Positions 1-8,547 of a DNA stretch of 60,798 nt are shown here, piece by piece. The notes below the pieces were generated by a model. That model did not search any database. It was given only the letters and a program-made list of their open reading frames with translations, and was not told the origin of the DNA. Source of the DNA: Oscillospiraceae bacterium (GTDB lineage Bacteria > Bacillota > Clostridia > Oscillospirales > Acutalibacteraceae). The stretch is from NCBI GenBank assembly GCA_029225165.1, contig JAQXVY010000040.1, positions 1 to 60,798 on the forward strand. The letters are read 5' to 3'. The translations under genes were made by a program, and so were the position numbers. How positions within the stretch are numbered: the first letter of the stretch is position 1; every line of letters begins with the position of its first letter.

Positions 1-1
1 C

Positions 2-901
2 CCCTCGGCACAGGTTTACCTTGTTAAGGGCAGGGAGTTTGTGAAGTTTGTAAACAGAGTTAGTGACAGCACAACTGCGGTAGTGTGCTTTGACGAGGAT
101 AAATCAAGGATAAACAGCGTAACCTATCCAATAGGCTCAAGGAATGACTACTTTTCCCACGCGCATAAAATTTTTGATGTGCTAAGGCAGATTGACAAGA
201 ACGAAAACATTAACAAGGTATTTGCCCCATTGCCAAAGGTTGAGGGTGTTTCACTTGCAGTTTACAACAGGTTGATTCGTGCGTCAGCCTTTAGGATAAT
301 CAACGGGGACGCATATGTTGTAGGTCTTACCGGTCCCACAGGAGCAGGAAAATCCACAGCGTCTAAAATTTTTGAAAAACAGGGCTATCACATAGTTGAT
401 ACCGACAAAATCGCAAGAAAAGCAGTTGAAAAGGGCAGTCCCTTACTTCCGCAAATTGCAAAAGCCTTTGGAGAAGATGTAATTGACGGTGAGGGTTGCC
501 TGAATAGAAAGCTACTTGCCAAAAAAGCCTTTGAAACAAGGGGAAAAACAGAAATTTTAAATTCAATTACTCACCCCTATATATATGAAAAGGCACTTCT
601 TGAAATAGAGGAATATTCAAACAAGGGTTGCGATAAATTTATATTAGACGCACCGGTGCTGTTTGAAAGCGGTGGCGAAAAATACTGTAAAAAAACAGTT
701 GCGGTTATTGCAAGCCTTGAAAACAGGATTGAGAGAATTATTAAAAGGGATAACCTCACCCATAATGAGGCTATGGCAAGAATTAACGCACAGCATAGTG
801 ATGATTACTATACAGACAGGGCAGACCTTGTCCTGTACAACAACGGCGGACAAATTGAGCTTGAAAACGAGATTATACGCCTAATCAAAGAGGAGTTGTA
901 A
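2..901 (+). CDS. coaE: Sua5/TsaC C-terminal domain fused to dephospho-CoA kinase (5'-truncated by window edge)
   Basis: The reading frame is open to the left edge, so the true start lies outside; GTG at 41 is only the first internal start-like codon. The first ~90 visible residues resemble the C-terminal domain of L-threonylcarbamoyladenylate synthase (Sua5/YwlC), including the end pattern LPKVEGVSLAVYNRLIRAS. Without a stop codon this runs into a complete dephospho-CoA kinase of ~195 residues, the usual CoaE length, with P-loop GPTGAGKST (residues 98-106 counted from the GTG). CoaE phosphorylates dephospho-CoA in the last step of CoA synthesis; Sua5 makes threonylcarbamoyl-AMP for the t6A37 tRNA modification. 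The stop overlaps the next start (TAATG), suggesting translational coupling. The kinase call is firm; the Sua5 call rests on the tail of that protein only. Confidence 0.88.
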   Translation, partial: PSAQVYLVKGREFVKFVNRVSDSTTAVVCFDEDKSRINSVTYPIGSRNDYFSHAHKIFDVLRQIDKNENINKVFAPLPKVEGVSLAVYNRLIRASAFRIINGDAYVVGLTGPTGAGKSTASKIFEKQGYHIVDTDKIARKAVEKGSPLLPQIAKAFGEDVIDGEGCLNRKLLAKKAFETRGKTEILNSITHPYIYEKALLEIEEYSNKGCDKFILDAPVLFESGGEKYCKKTVAVIASLENRIERIIKRDNLTHNEAMARINAQHSDDYYTDRADLVLYNNGGQIELENEIIRLIKEEL

Positions 902-1620
902 TGTCAGTTAACAGAGGACACAAATTCGATTCCGGCAAAATTAAAAAGTATAATAAAGTGAAAAACAGAGAAAAAGCCGTCCATTCCCAACAAAAAGGAA
1001 ATCAGCAACAGAAAAACAGCAAAGGCTGTTTAGGCAGAGTAATTGCCTTTATCCTTGTTGTGGCTATTGTGGGAGGTGTAATTTTCGGTGCTGTTCAGCT
1101 GTTTTCCAAGGGCTTTATACACGACAGGGTGGACGATATAAGGAAAATCCAGTACCCGAAAAAATATTCGGAATATGTGGAAAAGTACAGCGAAAACTAC
1201 GGTGTGGATGAAAATTTGGTGTATGCAGTTATCAGGACAGAAAGCCACTTTAATGCCGATGATATGTCGGGTGCAGGTGCTATGGGACTAATGCAGATAA
1301 CCTCGGAATGTTTCGATTTTCTCCAAAACAATATTCCCGACGACTCTACAGAATATGATGATTCTGCCCTCTACAATCCCGAAATAAACATCAAGTTCGG
1401 AACATATTTTTTAAGCTATCTCCTTGATAAATATGATAATATAGAGAAAACCGCTTTGGCGGCATACAATGCAGGCTTTGGTACGGTGGATAATTGGCTC
1501 AGCGACCCGAGTTGCAGTAAGGACGGAGAAAACCTTGATGTGATTTTATATCCCGAAACGGACAATTATGTGAAAAAGGTTGAGGACGCCAAAAACGCTT
1601 ATATTGATTTGTATGGTTAA
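901..1620 (+). CDS. Membrane-anchored lytic transglycosylase (SLT/GH23)
   Basis: A 239-residue protein. The N-terminus is basic and Gln/Asn-rich (1-43), followed by one membrane segment (about 44-68) and an extracytoplasmic SLT domain (about 85-235). The catalytic glutamate is E114 in VIRTESHFN, followed by the family motifs GAMGLMQIT and AAYNAGFGTV. Such enzymes cleave the MurNAc-GlcNAc bond of peptidoglycan with 1,6-anhydro formation. The start codon overlaps the stop of the upstream coaE fusion gene, so the two are probably cotranscribed, an arrangement that says little about function. The single anchor places the enzyme at the outer face of the membrane. Confidence 0.9.
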   Translation: MSVNRGHKFDSGKIKKYNKVKNREKAVHSQQKGNQQQKNSKGCLGRVIAFILVVAIVGGVIFGAVQLFSKGFIHDRVDDIRKIQYPKKYSEYVEKYSENYGVDENLVYAVIRTESHFNADDMSGAGAMGLMQITSECFDFLQNNIPDDSTEYDDSALYNPEINIKFGTYFLSYLLDKYDNIEKTALAAYNAGFGTVDNWLSDPSCSKDGENLDVILYPETDNYVKKVEDAKNAYIDLYG

Positions 1621-1674
1621 AAATAGTTAAGACAACATTGAATATAAAGTTGAAACAGAAAGGAATGGATAATT

Positions 1675-3069
1675 ATGTCAAATGAAAATTCAAAGGAGCT
1701 TCAGGAAAAAATCCTTATGTCCCCTAAAAAGAAAATTCACTTTGTAAGCAAGGAAGAATTGGAAAGGGCAGATGAATTTTGCGAGCCTTACAAGGATTTT
1801 CTCAATAAATCAAGAACAGAAAGAGAGGCTGTTGCCGAGGCTGTGGCTATGGCTAAGGAAAACGGTTTTGTGGAGTATAACCCGGATGTAAGATATAACC
1901 CCGGTGACAGGGTTTATATTGTAAACAGAGATAAGGCTGTTGGTCTTGCTGTTATTGGCAAATTCGGTGCAAGCCAAGGTGTTATGCTTTCTATCGCCCA
2001 CATAGACTCACCAAGAATTGATTTAAAGCCAAACCCACTTTACGAGAAGAACAGTATGGCTCTGCTTAAAACCCACTATTACGGCGGTATCAAAAAGTAT
2101 CAGTGGACAACAATCCCACTTGCACTTCACGGCAGAGTTTGCAAGGCTGACGGAACATATGTTGATATTGCTATTGGTGACGACGATAACGACCCATGCT
2201 TCTGCATTACAGATATTCTCCCACATCTTGGACAGGAACAGGCAAAGAAAACCTTGGGAGAGGCATTTACAGGTGAAGATTTAAATTGCCTAATCGGAAG
2301 CCGTCCATATTCTGACGAGGAGGGCGAACAGGTAAGGCTGAACACAATGAAGCTGATTTACGACAAATACGGCTTCACCGAAAACGACTTTTTGTCAGCC
2401 GAGCTGACACTTGTTCCTGCATTCAAGGCAAGGGATGTGGGCTTTGACAGAAGTATGATAGGCTCCTACGGTCACGACGACAGAGTTTGCGCATATCCGG
2501 CACTTATGGCGATTATCGACTCAGGTGTGCCTGAAAAAACCTGTATCACATACCTTGCGGATAAGGAAGAAACAGGCTCCGACGGTAACACAGGTATGCA
2601 GAGTGATTTCCTCAGATACTTTATCTATGACCTTGCAAAGTCGGAGGGTCTTGAGGGTTACAGAGTACTTTCAAAGAGTAAGTGCCTTTCTGCCGATGTG
2701 AACGCAGCAGTTGACCCAACATACGAAAGCTGTTTTGAGCCAAAGAACAGCTCCTACATTAACGAGGGTGTTGTTATTTCAAAATATACCGGTGCAAGAG
2801 GAAAGAGCAGTACAAGTGATGCCTCTGCCGAGTATATGGGAGAAGTAAGAAGAATGCTTGAAAGCAACAAAATCATATGGCAGGTTGGCGAGCTGGGAAG
2901 AGTTGACCTTGGCGGCGGCGGTACTATTGCAAAGTATGTTGCCAATATGAATGTAGATGTAGTTGACCTGGGTGTGCCTGTTCTGTCAATGCACGCACCC
3001 TTTGAAATTGTAAGTAAGCTGGATGTTTATATGGCTTATCAAGCTTTTTTACATTTCTTTATCGGATAA
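1675..3069 (+). CDS. M18 family aminopeptidase
   Basis: A 464-residue cytosolic zinc aminopeptidase of the M18 (aspartyl aminopeptidase/LAP4) family, of the usual length. Metal and catalytic motifs appear in order: SIAHIDSPRID with H109, SYGHDDRVCA, the Glu pair in DKEETGSDG, SADVNAAVDP and the C-terminal histidine in LSMHAPFE. It removes N-terminal residues from peptides. AAAGGAATGG precedes the ATG. It follows the lytic transglycosylase gene by ~55 bases and is followed by a short hairpin and a tRNA gene. Confidence 0.93.
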   Translation: MSNENSKELQEKILMSPKKKIHFVSKEELERADEFCEPYKDFLNKSRTEREAVAEAVAMAKENGFVEYNPDVRYNPGDRVYIVNRDKAVGLAVIGKFGASQGVMLSIAHIDSPRIDLKPNPLYEKNSMALLKTHYYGGIKKYQWTTIPLALHGRVCKADGTYVDIAIGDDDNDPCFCITDILPHLGQEQAKKTLGEAFTGEDLNCLIGSRPYSDEEGEQVRLNTMKLIYDKYGFTENDFLSAELTLVPAFKARDVGFDRSMIGSYGHDDRVCAYPALMAIIDSGVPEKTCITYLADKEETGSDGNTGMQSDFLRYFIYDLAKSEGLEGYRVLSKSKCLSADVNAAVDPTYESCFEPKNSSYINEGVVISKYTGARGKSSTSDASAEYMGEVRRMLESNKIIWQVGELGRVDLGGGGTIAKYVANMNVDVVDLGVPVLSMHAPFEIVSKLDVYMAYQAFLHFFIG

Positions 3070-3132
3070 GGGTTGATTTTTTCAAAATAATGTGTTATTA
3101 TTTTATGGCGGTCGAAAAAGACCGCCAAATAT

Positions 3133-3209
3133 GCGCTGGTAGCTCAGCTGGATAGAGTGTTTGGCTACGAACCAAAAGGTCGGGGGTTCGAGTCCCTTCC
3201 AGCGCGCCA
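3133..3209 (+). tRNA. tRNA-Arg (anticodon ACG)
   Basis: A complete cloverleaf can be folded. The acceptor stem GCGCTGG (3133-3139) pairs with CCAGCGC (3199-3205). The anticodon arm is TTTGG-CTACGAA-CCAAA with anticodon ACG, and the T-arm loop is TTCGAGT. The CCA end is encoded (3207-3209). ACG, read as ICG after deamination, decodes CGU/CGC/CGA arginine codons. A rho-independent terminator follows directly. Confidence 0.96.
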
Positions 3210-3243
3210 AAAGAGACAAGCATTTTTCTTGCTTGTCTCTTTT
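3210..3243 (+). terminator. Terminator after tRNA-Arg
   Basis: AAGAGACAAGC and GCTTGTCTCTT form an 11-bp perfect stem around a ~9-nt loop, ending in a T-rich stretch immediately after the tRNA CCA end. Confidence 0.9.
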
Positions 3244-3333
3244 CTTATAGTTTATATTCTCTATTCTTTCGTAAATTTTCCACAAATCGGAATATTAATT
3301 GTTATGAAAAGTCACATTTTTATTACTTAATGA

Positions 3334-3362
3334 TTGACATTGAAACAAGTAAATGTTACAAT
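3334..3362 (+). promoter_or_regulatory. Sigma-A promoter of the MarR gene
   Basis: A consensus -35 TTGACA (3334-3339), 17-bp spacer, and -10 TACAAT (3357-3362). The predicted start is near 3369, about 47 bases before the MarR start codon. The rest of the 3244-3415 gap is AT-rich with no other clear element. Confidence 0.8.
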
Positions 3363-3415
3363 AATCATCACTATTTTGCGAATATCTCTAAATTATTTTG
3401 AAAGAGAGAATTATT

Positions 3416-3922
3416 ATGGATGATAAGTTTTTACACGAAGCCGGCGTCGAGATGATGCGTTTAGTCAAGTCAACACTTCATTCTTACAGGCGATTCAGCA
3501 AATCGGCAATCGACGACGAGCACATCAGCGTTTGCGGTTTGCAGATTTTGGACTCACTTCGTTACTATCCCGACCGCAATACCGTCAGCGAAATTGCCGA
3601 GTCAATCGAGGTTAGCAAGGGTCTTGTTTCCCGAGAAGTTGAAACCCTGCGTAAAAACGGATATGTTACCACTGCTGTTGATTCAAAGGACAGGAGAGTT
3701 CTGCGTATTTCTATTAACAGGGAAGAGTCTGACGAAATATTGGTTAAGGAAAAGAAAATGCTGTTCAGCCTTATTTATCAAATGGCAGGCGACCTTACAG
3801 ATGAAGAAATTGCAACCTACAAAAGCCTTAACAAGCGTGTTTATGATAATTTGATGAAGGCTGATATTGACAGGGAAATACCTCATATTGAGGAAATTGA
3901 TGTTACTAAATTTGTGTTTTAA
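3416..3922 (+). CDS. MarR-family transcriptional regulator
   Basis: 168 residues from ATG 3416, chosen because GAAAGAGAG lies at ribosome-binding distance; a TTG 18 bases upstream would place the start inside that site. The winged-helix core spans roughly residues 45-115: NTVSEIAESIEVSKGLVSREVETL forms the helix-turn-helix and SKDRRVLRISI the wing. It is flanked by N- and C-terminal helices expected for dimerisation. MarR proteins are small-molecule-responsive repressors or activators. The gene has its own consensus promoter and converges with a polysaccharide deacetylase gene across a shared terminator. No target is obvious. Confidence 0.85.
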   Translation: MDDKFLHEAGVEMMRLVKSTLHSYRRFSKSAIDDEHISVCGLQILDSLRYYPDRNTVSEIAESIEVSKGLVSREVETLRKNGYVTTAVDSKDRRVLRISINREESDEILVKEKKMLFSLIYQMAGDLTDEEIATYKSLNKRVYDNLMKADIDREIPHIEEIDVTKFVF

Positions 3923-3948
3923 ATATGTTAAAAAATTCCAAAAAATTA

Positions 3949-3981
3949 AGGGAGCTTCATTTGAGGCTCCCTGTTTTTATA
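3949..3981. terminator. Bidirectional terminator between convergent genes
   Basis: The stem AGGGAGC (3949-3955) pairs with GCTCCCT (3966-3972). It is followed by GTTTTTA on the plus strand, and its reverse complement is followed by TTAATTTTTT. It can therefore end both the MarR transcript and the deacetylase transcript. Confidence 0.85.
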
Positions 3982-5523
3982 CTATTCTGCATTGTGTTTA
4001 TCGTAAAATTCGTAGTAGGCTTTTCCACCCTCAAGCTGATAACCCTTATAGTATGCCATCTCCGAAATGGTAACCATCTGATAACCCTTTTTACTAAGGT
4101 ATTTGCAAATGTCCTTTACAGCATCAGGGGTGGATTTTTGTATGTCGTGCATAAGCACAATGTCACCGTCAAGTGTTTCACCCTTTTTGAATACTTTTTT
4201 AATGGCATTAAAGGTTGACTTTGAATTTTTCGTCTGCCAGTCCAAGGTGTCAATTGACCAGTAAATCAAAGGCATTCTGCATCTTTCGTAGTATTTGCCG
4301 GAAATTCCACCGGGACAGCGAAAAACTGTTGGATAAACTCCAAGTATGTCATTAATCGCCTTGTCATTTTTCAGCACTTCCTCTTTTTGCTCGTTATATC
4401 CAATACTGTCGGCATATTTGTGGTCCCAAGAGTGACTTCCGATTTCGTTTCCGTAATCATATGTAGTTTTGAGTACCTCAGGGTAAGTGGTAACCTGACT
4501 TCCAACCACAAAGAATGTTGCCCTTGCATTATATTGCTTTAGTGTTTTCAGTATGGACAATGTACTGTTGCCGTTTGGACCGTCATCAAATGTAAGAGCT
4601 ACCATTGGCTTTGACGGGTCAAGGTTTGAGCGAATACGGGCAAACTTGTTTTCAACAGTAACATTACATTTTGCAGAAACCTTGTTAGGCAAGGTGCAGG
4701 TAATAACAGCATGTCCGGCGGCAACGCCTGTAACAACACCTGTTTTGCTGACCTTTGCAATTTTCTTGTCAGTTGTTGTGTAGGTTAGTGATGATGTACC
4801 TTCACCCTCGTTAAACTGAGGTTCAAGCAGGAAAGTGCAGTCCTGAGAAACAATAATGTCATTATCAATAAATGAAAGGGAAGTTGGCTCTTTAAATACA
4901 CTAACATTACATTTTTCGCTGAGTCCGTTGTATGATGTAACGGTTACAACACAATCTCCTGTATTGTTAGCAGTCAGCTTACCGTTATCGTCAACCTTTG
5001 CAACATCCTCGTTACTACTGCTAAAGGTGAAGAAGCTTTCCGGGTATTCATCCTTAGCATTAGGAGTAAATGTGTAGTCCTCCTTTAGTGATACTTCCAA
5101 ATTTTTAGGAACACTAACCTTTGTCGGTGCAGGAATTACCCTGACATCACAGTAGTCGGTAAGGTTGTTTTCGGTTTTAACCTTAACAGTACATTCTCCG
5201 TCTGATACAGCCTCAGCCTTGTTATCCTTGATTTTTACAACAGAATTGTCGGAGGAAGATAGTGTGTAGGTGCTTTTTGTGTCAGCAGGGTGCAAAACAA
5301 CATCCAAATCCGACGCTTGACCAACTCCAAGTGTTACCTTGTTTTTCTCAAATTCAACACTTTCGGCACTTGGTTTTATATTCAGCAAATCCTTTGCCTT
5401 GTCTATTACATCAATACCGCAAACAGTAAGTCCTGCCCAAAGTACGCAAATCACTGTAACAATCATCAGCATTACTGTCACAATAATTGTTTTCGCCTTT
5501 GTCTTTTTTCTTTTCTTTTTCAT
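3982..5523 (-). CDS. Polysaccharide deacetylase with N-terminal bacterial Ig-like (Big_2) domains
   Basis: 513 residues. The order is: a basic start, one membrane segment (about 13-35), about three Big_2-type Ig-like domains (60-290), then a NodB-homology CE4 domain (about 300-495). CE4 motifs are visible: TFDDGPNGN with the catalytic and metal Asp pair, SHSWDH with the two metal histidines, RCPGG, YWSIDTLDW, and LMHDI. It is therefore expected to N-deacetylate peptidoglycan or another GlcNAc polymer outside the membrane. The C-terminal tail of ~25 residues is Tyr/Lys-rich. AGAGGAAATGG precedes the ATG on the minus strand. It is transcribed away from the surface-protein locus. Confidence 0.92.
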   Translation of the reverse strand: MKKKRKKTKAKTIIVTVMLMIVTVICVLWAGLTVCGIDVIDKAKDLLNIKPSAESVEFEKNKVTLGVGQASDLDVVLHPADTKSTYTLSSSDNSVVKIKDNKAEAVSDGECTVKVKTENNLTDYCDVRVIPAPTKVSVPKNLEVSLKEDYTFTPNAKDEYPESFFTFSSSNEDVAKVDDNGKLTANNTGDCVVTVTSYNGLSEKCNVSVFKEPTSLSFIDNDIIVSQDCTFLLEPQFNEGEGTSSLTYTTTDKKIAKVSKTGVVTGVAAGHAVITCTLPNKVSAKCNVTVENKFARIRSNLDPSKPMVALTFDDGPNGNSTLSILKTLKQYNARATFFVVGSQVTTYPEVLKTTYDYGNEIGSHSWDHKYADSIGYNEQKEEVLKNDKAINDILGVYPTVFRCPGGISGKYYERCRMPLIYWSIDTLDWQTKNSKSTFNAIKKVFKKGETLDGDIVLMHDIQKSTPDAVKDICKYLSKKGYQMVTISEMAYYKGYQLEGGKAYYEFYDKHNAE

Positions 5524-5954
5524 AATTTACAAACCATTTCCTCTGTAATATAAGTATAAACCAACATCTGCATTATACCATATATACATATAAAATTAAA
5601 ATAGTTTTTTCGACAAAATTTCATTTTATTTTTGTTTTTATAATATTTTGTTCATACTTTGGTAACATTTTTTATTTATCATTACAAAGTCTGTCGCAGT
5701 TTTTTGTAAGAAAACACAAACAGTTATATTATGGTAGTGATATTTACTAAAAAATAGATTTACTTTTGGTTATATTGACTATTGAAATTTTTAGTTTTTT
5801 ATGGAATTGCATAAATTTATATAACTTTGACTATTAAAAAAGTAGAATAAATTAATTTATATTGAAAAAAATTTTTAATTGAGCTATAATATTTTTGTTA
5901 TAGACAGAATTATACCTTTAATTAACGGCGGTTTGCCTGAAGGCGGTGATTAAT
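5524..5954 (+). promoter_or_regulatory. AT-rich control region and promoter of the surface-protein locus
   Basis: This 431-base non-coding region is strongly AT-rich. A good sigma-A promoter lies at 5862-5890 (TTGAAA, 17 bp, TATAAT), predicting a start near 5897. Two copies of TTGACTATTRAAA (5775-5787 and 5827-5839) lie 52 bp apart upstream of it, close to five helical turns, and could bind a regulator. The leader contains a GGCGGTTTGCC-type inverted sequence just before the ribosome-binding site. A promoter for the divergent deacetylase must also lie here but is not clear. Confidence 0.65.
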
Positions 5955-6776
5955 ATGTACAATGAAGAGGAAAAAATCTCTATGGAGCTTAGAGAGGCTC
6001 AAAGGGAAGCAGAGATTTTGGAGCAGGTTAATGCTCGAGTTAGGAGAAAAACAAGCTGGGTTTTGCTTTTCATTTCTTTTATGTGCCTTGTACTTGTTAC
6101 ATTTGCTTGGTTTACAATAAGTACCCTTGCCAATGTTGAAAAGCTGGAGATGAAAATCGGCACAGCACCGGACCTTCGTATCAGCACAGAAAATCACGGA
6201 AGTAACTTTGACGCCTATGTCAAGACAGTTACATCAAGAATGATTGACAAAGAGCTGACAGACCGTTTCAATACCACAATGAATGACCAGGTGCTTGACC
6301 CTGTTACAACATCAAACGGACAGAAGTTTTACAGTCAAGGCGGAACAGAAAAGGAAAGAAACAAGAACACATTTCTTGAGTTTGACCTTTACCTTATAGC
6401 CACAAAGGACTTGCCTGTTCACCTCACAACCTCCGAGGATGGTAACATCGGCGGTACTAATGTAAGCACTACGGAAACAGGCGGCAAGGCAAATGTTGTC
6501 AAGGCTGTTCGTTTCAGCTTTACCAACGAAGCCGGCAAAACAGTAATTTGGGAGCCAAACAAAGGCACAGCAGTTGCAAACCAAACCACATTTGATTTGT
6601 CAAAGCCAATGGTTTACAGTGATGCAAACAAAATCTGCGACCTTAAACAGCTTGAACCTCAAAAGGTAACAGTAAGAGTTTGGTTTGAGGGTGAAGACCC
6701 TGAATGTATCAACAACATTCAGGAGGCTACAATGGAAGCTGCCCTTACATTTGGCGGTAACGGTCAAATAAGTTAA
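5955..6776 (+). CDS. SipW-cognate-type surface protein A
   Basis: 273 residues from ATG 5955 (GGTGAT lies 4 bases upstream; GTG 5946 is an alternative). The N-terminus is charged and cytoplasmic (1-32). It is followed by a membrane segment ending in TFAWFTIST, the T-[FY]-[AS]-W motif shared with other proteins of this locus and resembling SipW-dependent signals of TasA/camelysin-class proteins. The exported part is Thr/Asn-rich and ends with VRVWFEGEDPEC plus two predicted strands. This C-terminal signature recurs in several neighbours. It is the first gene after the promoter at 5862-5890. No catalytic motif is seen. I infer a structural subunit of a surface fibre or layer. Confidence 0.75.
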   Translation: MYNEEEKISMELREAQREAEILEQVNARVRRKTSWVLLFISFMCLVLVTFAWFTISTLANVEKLEMKIGTAPDLRISTENHGSNFDAYVKTVTSRMIDKELTDRFNTTMNDQVLDPVTTSNGQKFYSQGGTEKERNKNTFLEFDLYLIATKDLPVHLTTSEDGNIGGTNVSTTETGGKANVVKAVRFSFTNEAGKTVIWEPNKGTAVANQTTFDLSKPMVYSDANKICDLKQLEPQKVTVRVWFEGEDPECINNIQEATMEAALTFGGNGQIS

Positions 6777-6841
6777 TAATCAGTATATAACTCATTATAG
6801 TATAGTTAAAATTTTGGTTACTCTAAGGGAGGAGATAAACC

Positions 6842-7759
6842 TTGTCTAAAAAAAATAATAATCAGGATTTTACTCCTCAAGACCTTAGCAGGCTTACCGA
6901 AAAAGGTGCTAAAGAAACTGCAAAGGAGTCGTCCTACGGTGACTTTGGTCAAGCCAGAGATGCGGCTGTCCTTGACAAAACAAAAAGAAGAAAAAGACTT
7001 CTGTTTTGGCTCACAATGCTCCTTATTGCATTCCTATTTATATTGTGGATATTGATGTTTTGGTGGACAAGAGCCGGCGACCTTGTAATTGATGTTGACA
7101 GACTTGCCGAGCAAAAGGGTATTATCCTTAGCGAAACCTCGGATTTCAAAGACCCCGAAACAATCCTTTCCGGTGACTCTGTTGACGGTGTTACAAACAT
7201 TACATATGCTTGGCTCACAGACAATATGTCTATGGACGGCGACATCAGTTATCTTGATAACTACACAAATAAGGAAGATAAAGCAATTGACGGCGGAAGT
7301 CACAACGGCGACAGCAACAATGACAAAAAGGCTGTTGCAGGAACAGACTCAGCCGGAGAAAATTATCTTGCATATACCTTCTATTGCAAAAATGTGGGAA
7401 ACGAATCAGTTGACTACAACGCAACCCTGGTAAATAACGGTGCTGCCAAGAGTATGGACGAGGCTGTCAGAGTTTTGATTTTCAAAAACGGCGAACCAAC
7501 AGTTTATGCCAAGAAACAGCACAACAGCAACGACCCCGAAGACGACAGCAAGTTTATTCCTAAATCTATAAAATCACAACCTTGGATAAACGGCAAAGAG
7601 ATTATGACAACAAAGTCCGAGGATTTCAAACCCGGAGATGTTGACAAATACACAATCCTGATGTGGGTAGAGGGCAACGACCCCGAATGTGTAAACGAAA
7701 TCCTGGGCGGCCATATGAAAATGTCAATGACCTTCTCAGTAGAAGACGAAGAGGTTTAA
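6842..7759 (+). CDS. SipW-cognate-type surface protein B
   Basis: 305 residues from TTG 6842; GGGAGGAGAT at the right distance decides this start. A cytoplasmic N-terminus of ~50 residues precedes a membrane segment ending WILMFWWTRAGD, a divergent form of the T-F-A-W-F motif. The acidic exported part (Asp/Asn/Lys-rich) ends with ILMWVEGNDPEC and a final strand MKMSMTF, closely matching protein A. Overall design and adjacency show it is a paralogue of A. The next gene starts at the base after its stop. Confidence 0.75.
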   Translation: MSKKNNNQDFTPQDLSRLTEKGAKETAKESSYGDFGQARDAAVLDKTKRRKRLLFWLTMLLIAFLFILWILMFWWTRAGDLVIDVDRLAEQKGIILSETSDFKDPETILSGDSVDGVTNITYAWLTDNMSMDGDISYLDNYTNKEDKAIDGGSHNGDSNNDKKAVAGTDSAGENYLAYTFYCKNVGNESVDYNATLVNNGAAKSMDEAVRVLIFKNGEPTVYAKKQHNSNDPEDDSKFIPKSIKSQPWINGKEIMTTKSEDFKPGDVDKYTILMWVEGNDPECVNEILGGHMKMSMTFSVEDEEV

Positions 7760-8116
7760 TTGGATAGGAAACATAACATTAATTTACGAAACAATGCCAG
7801 AAAACTTCGTAAAGAAATGACGAAAGAAGAAAGGCATTTATGGTATGATTTCTTAAGAAATTATCCGGTTAAATTTAATCGTCAAAAAATATTAGGTAAA
7901 TATATAGTTGATTTTTATAGTGCAAGTGCCAAACTCGTTATCGAGATTGACGGCTCACAACACTATTTAGAAGAAGAACAACTGTATGACAAACAACGGA
8001 CAGAATATTTAGAAAAATATAATCTCAAAGTTGTCAGAATACCTAATGGCGAAATCAATAACAATTTTGAAGGAATTTGTAGATACATAGATTCCATTGT
8101 AAAGAGTAGGTTGTAA
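7760..8116 (+). CDS. DUF559-type endonuclease-like protein
   Basis: 118 residues from TTG 7760, immediately after the TAA of the preceding gene. The sequence has the DUF559 pattern: NARKLRKEMTKEERHLWY at the start, FNRQKILGKYIVDFY with the Asp of a PD-(D/E)XK-like core, then LVIEIDGSQHY with the E-x-D-G-x-x-H motif. This is the family related to very-short-patch-repair endonucleases. Its place inside a surface-protein operon is odd; it is followed by intergenic repeats and may be a passenger. Role unknown; the fold assignment is fairly sure. Confidence 0.85.
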   Translation: MDRKHNINLRNNARKLRKEMTKEERHLWYDFLRNYPVKFNRQKILGKYIVDFYSASAKLVIEIDGSQHYLEEEQLYDKQRTEYLEKYNLKVVRIPNGEINNNFEGICRYIDSIVKSRL

Positions 8117-8400
8117 CAGCCCCTGTGTAAAGAGGCAGACCACTTGCCTTACAGCAAGCCTCCCTTGTGTAAAGGGTGATGACAGCTTGCCTTACAGCAA
8201 GCCTCCCTTGTGTAAAGGGAGGGGGACCGCTTGCGGTGGAGGGTTTGTCCGCAGGCACCAAAGCCTAAATAAAAACTTCGATAGGATAGAAAAACTTTAG
8301 ACCATCTAAGACAAAATCACAACAAGAGATTACTTTTACATCCCCTCAGTCACCTTAACGGTGACAGCTCCCCTTACACAGGGGAGCCTAAACAAACTCC
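8117..8400. repeat. Intergenic repeat cluster with direct and inverted copies
   Basis: Two direct copies of a 34-bp unit (8143-8176 and 8186-8219, period 43 bp) each carry a GCTTGC/GCAAGC hairpin followed by CCCTTGTGTAAAGGG. A further copy of the latter theme lies inverted near the right end (CTCCCCTTACACAGGGGAG, about 8369-8387), next to a GTCACC/GGTGAC hairpin. The inverted ends give a MITE-like outline. No reading frame here is credible. The remaining bases to 8547 contain a weak ACCCC/GGGGT stem (about 8500-8520) and the ribosome-binding site of the next gene. Confidence 0.8.
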
Positions 8401-8547
8401 CCCAAATGGGAGTACATAACCAGTCCAAAGTGTTCCTCTGAAAAGTTCTGTTTGCTGAGCGGAATGAAGTAGGGTAGAACATTGGAATACAGAAAAACAA
8501 CCCCTTTGGTGTTTTGGGGTAAAAAATTATTAAGGAGGAATTTCTCT

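Noticed and set aside
3106..3127. Hairpin TGGCGGTC/GACCGCCA as terminator of the aminopeptidase gene
   Set aside because: A good stem but no T-run follows and the tRNA begins 6 bases later; may be a processing signal instead, so not listed as a terminator.
8143..8219. CRISPR array
   Set aside because: Only two direct units with a 9-bp gap and internal hairpins; no spacers and no cas genes.
8055..8261. Minus-strand 68-codon frame
   Set aside because: Lies across the direct repeats; its apparent sequence repetition reflects the DNA repeat.
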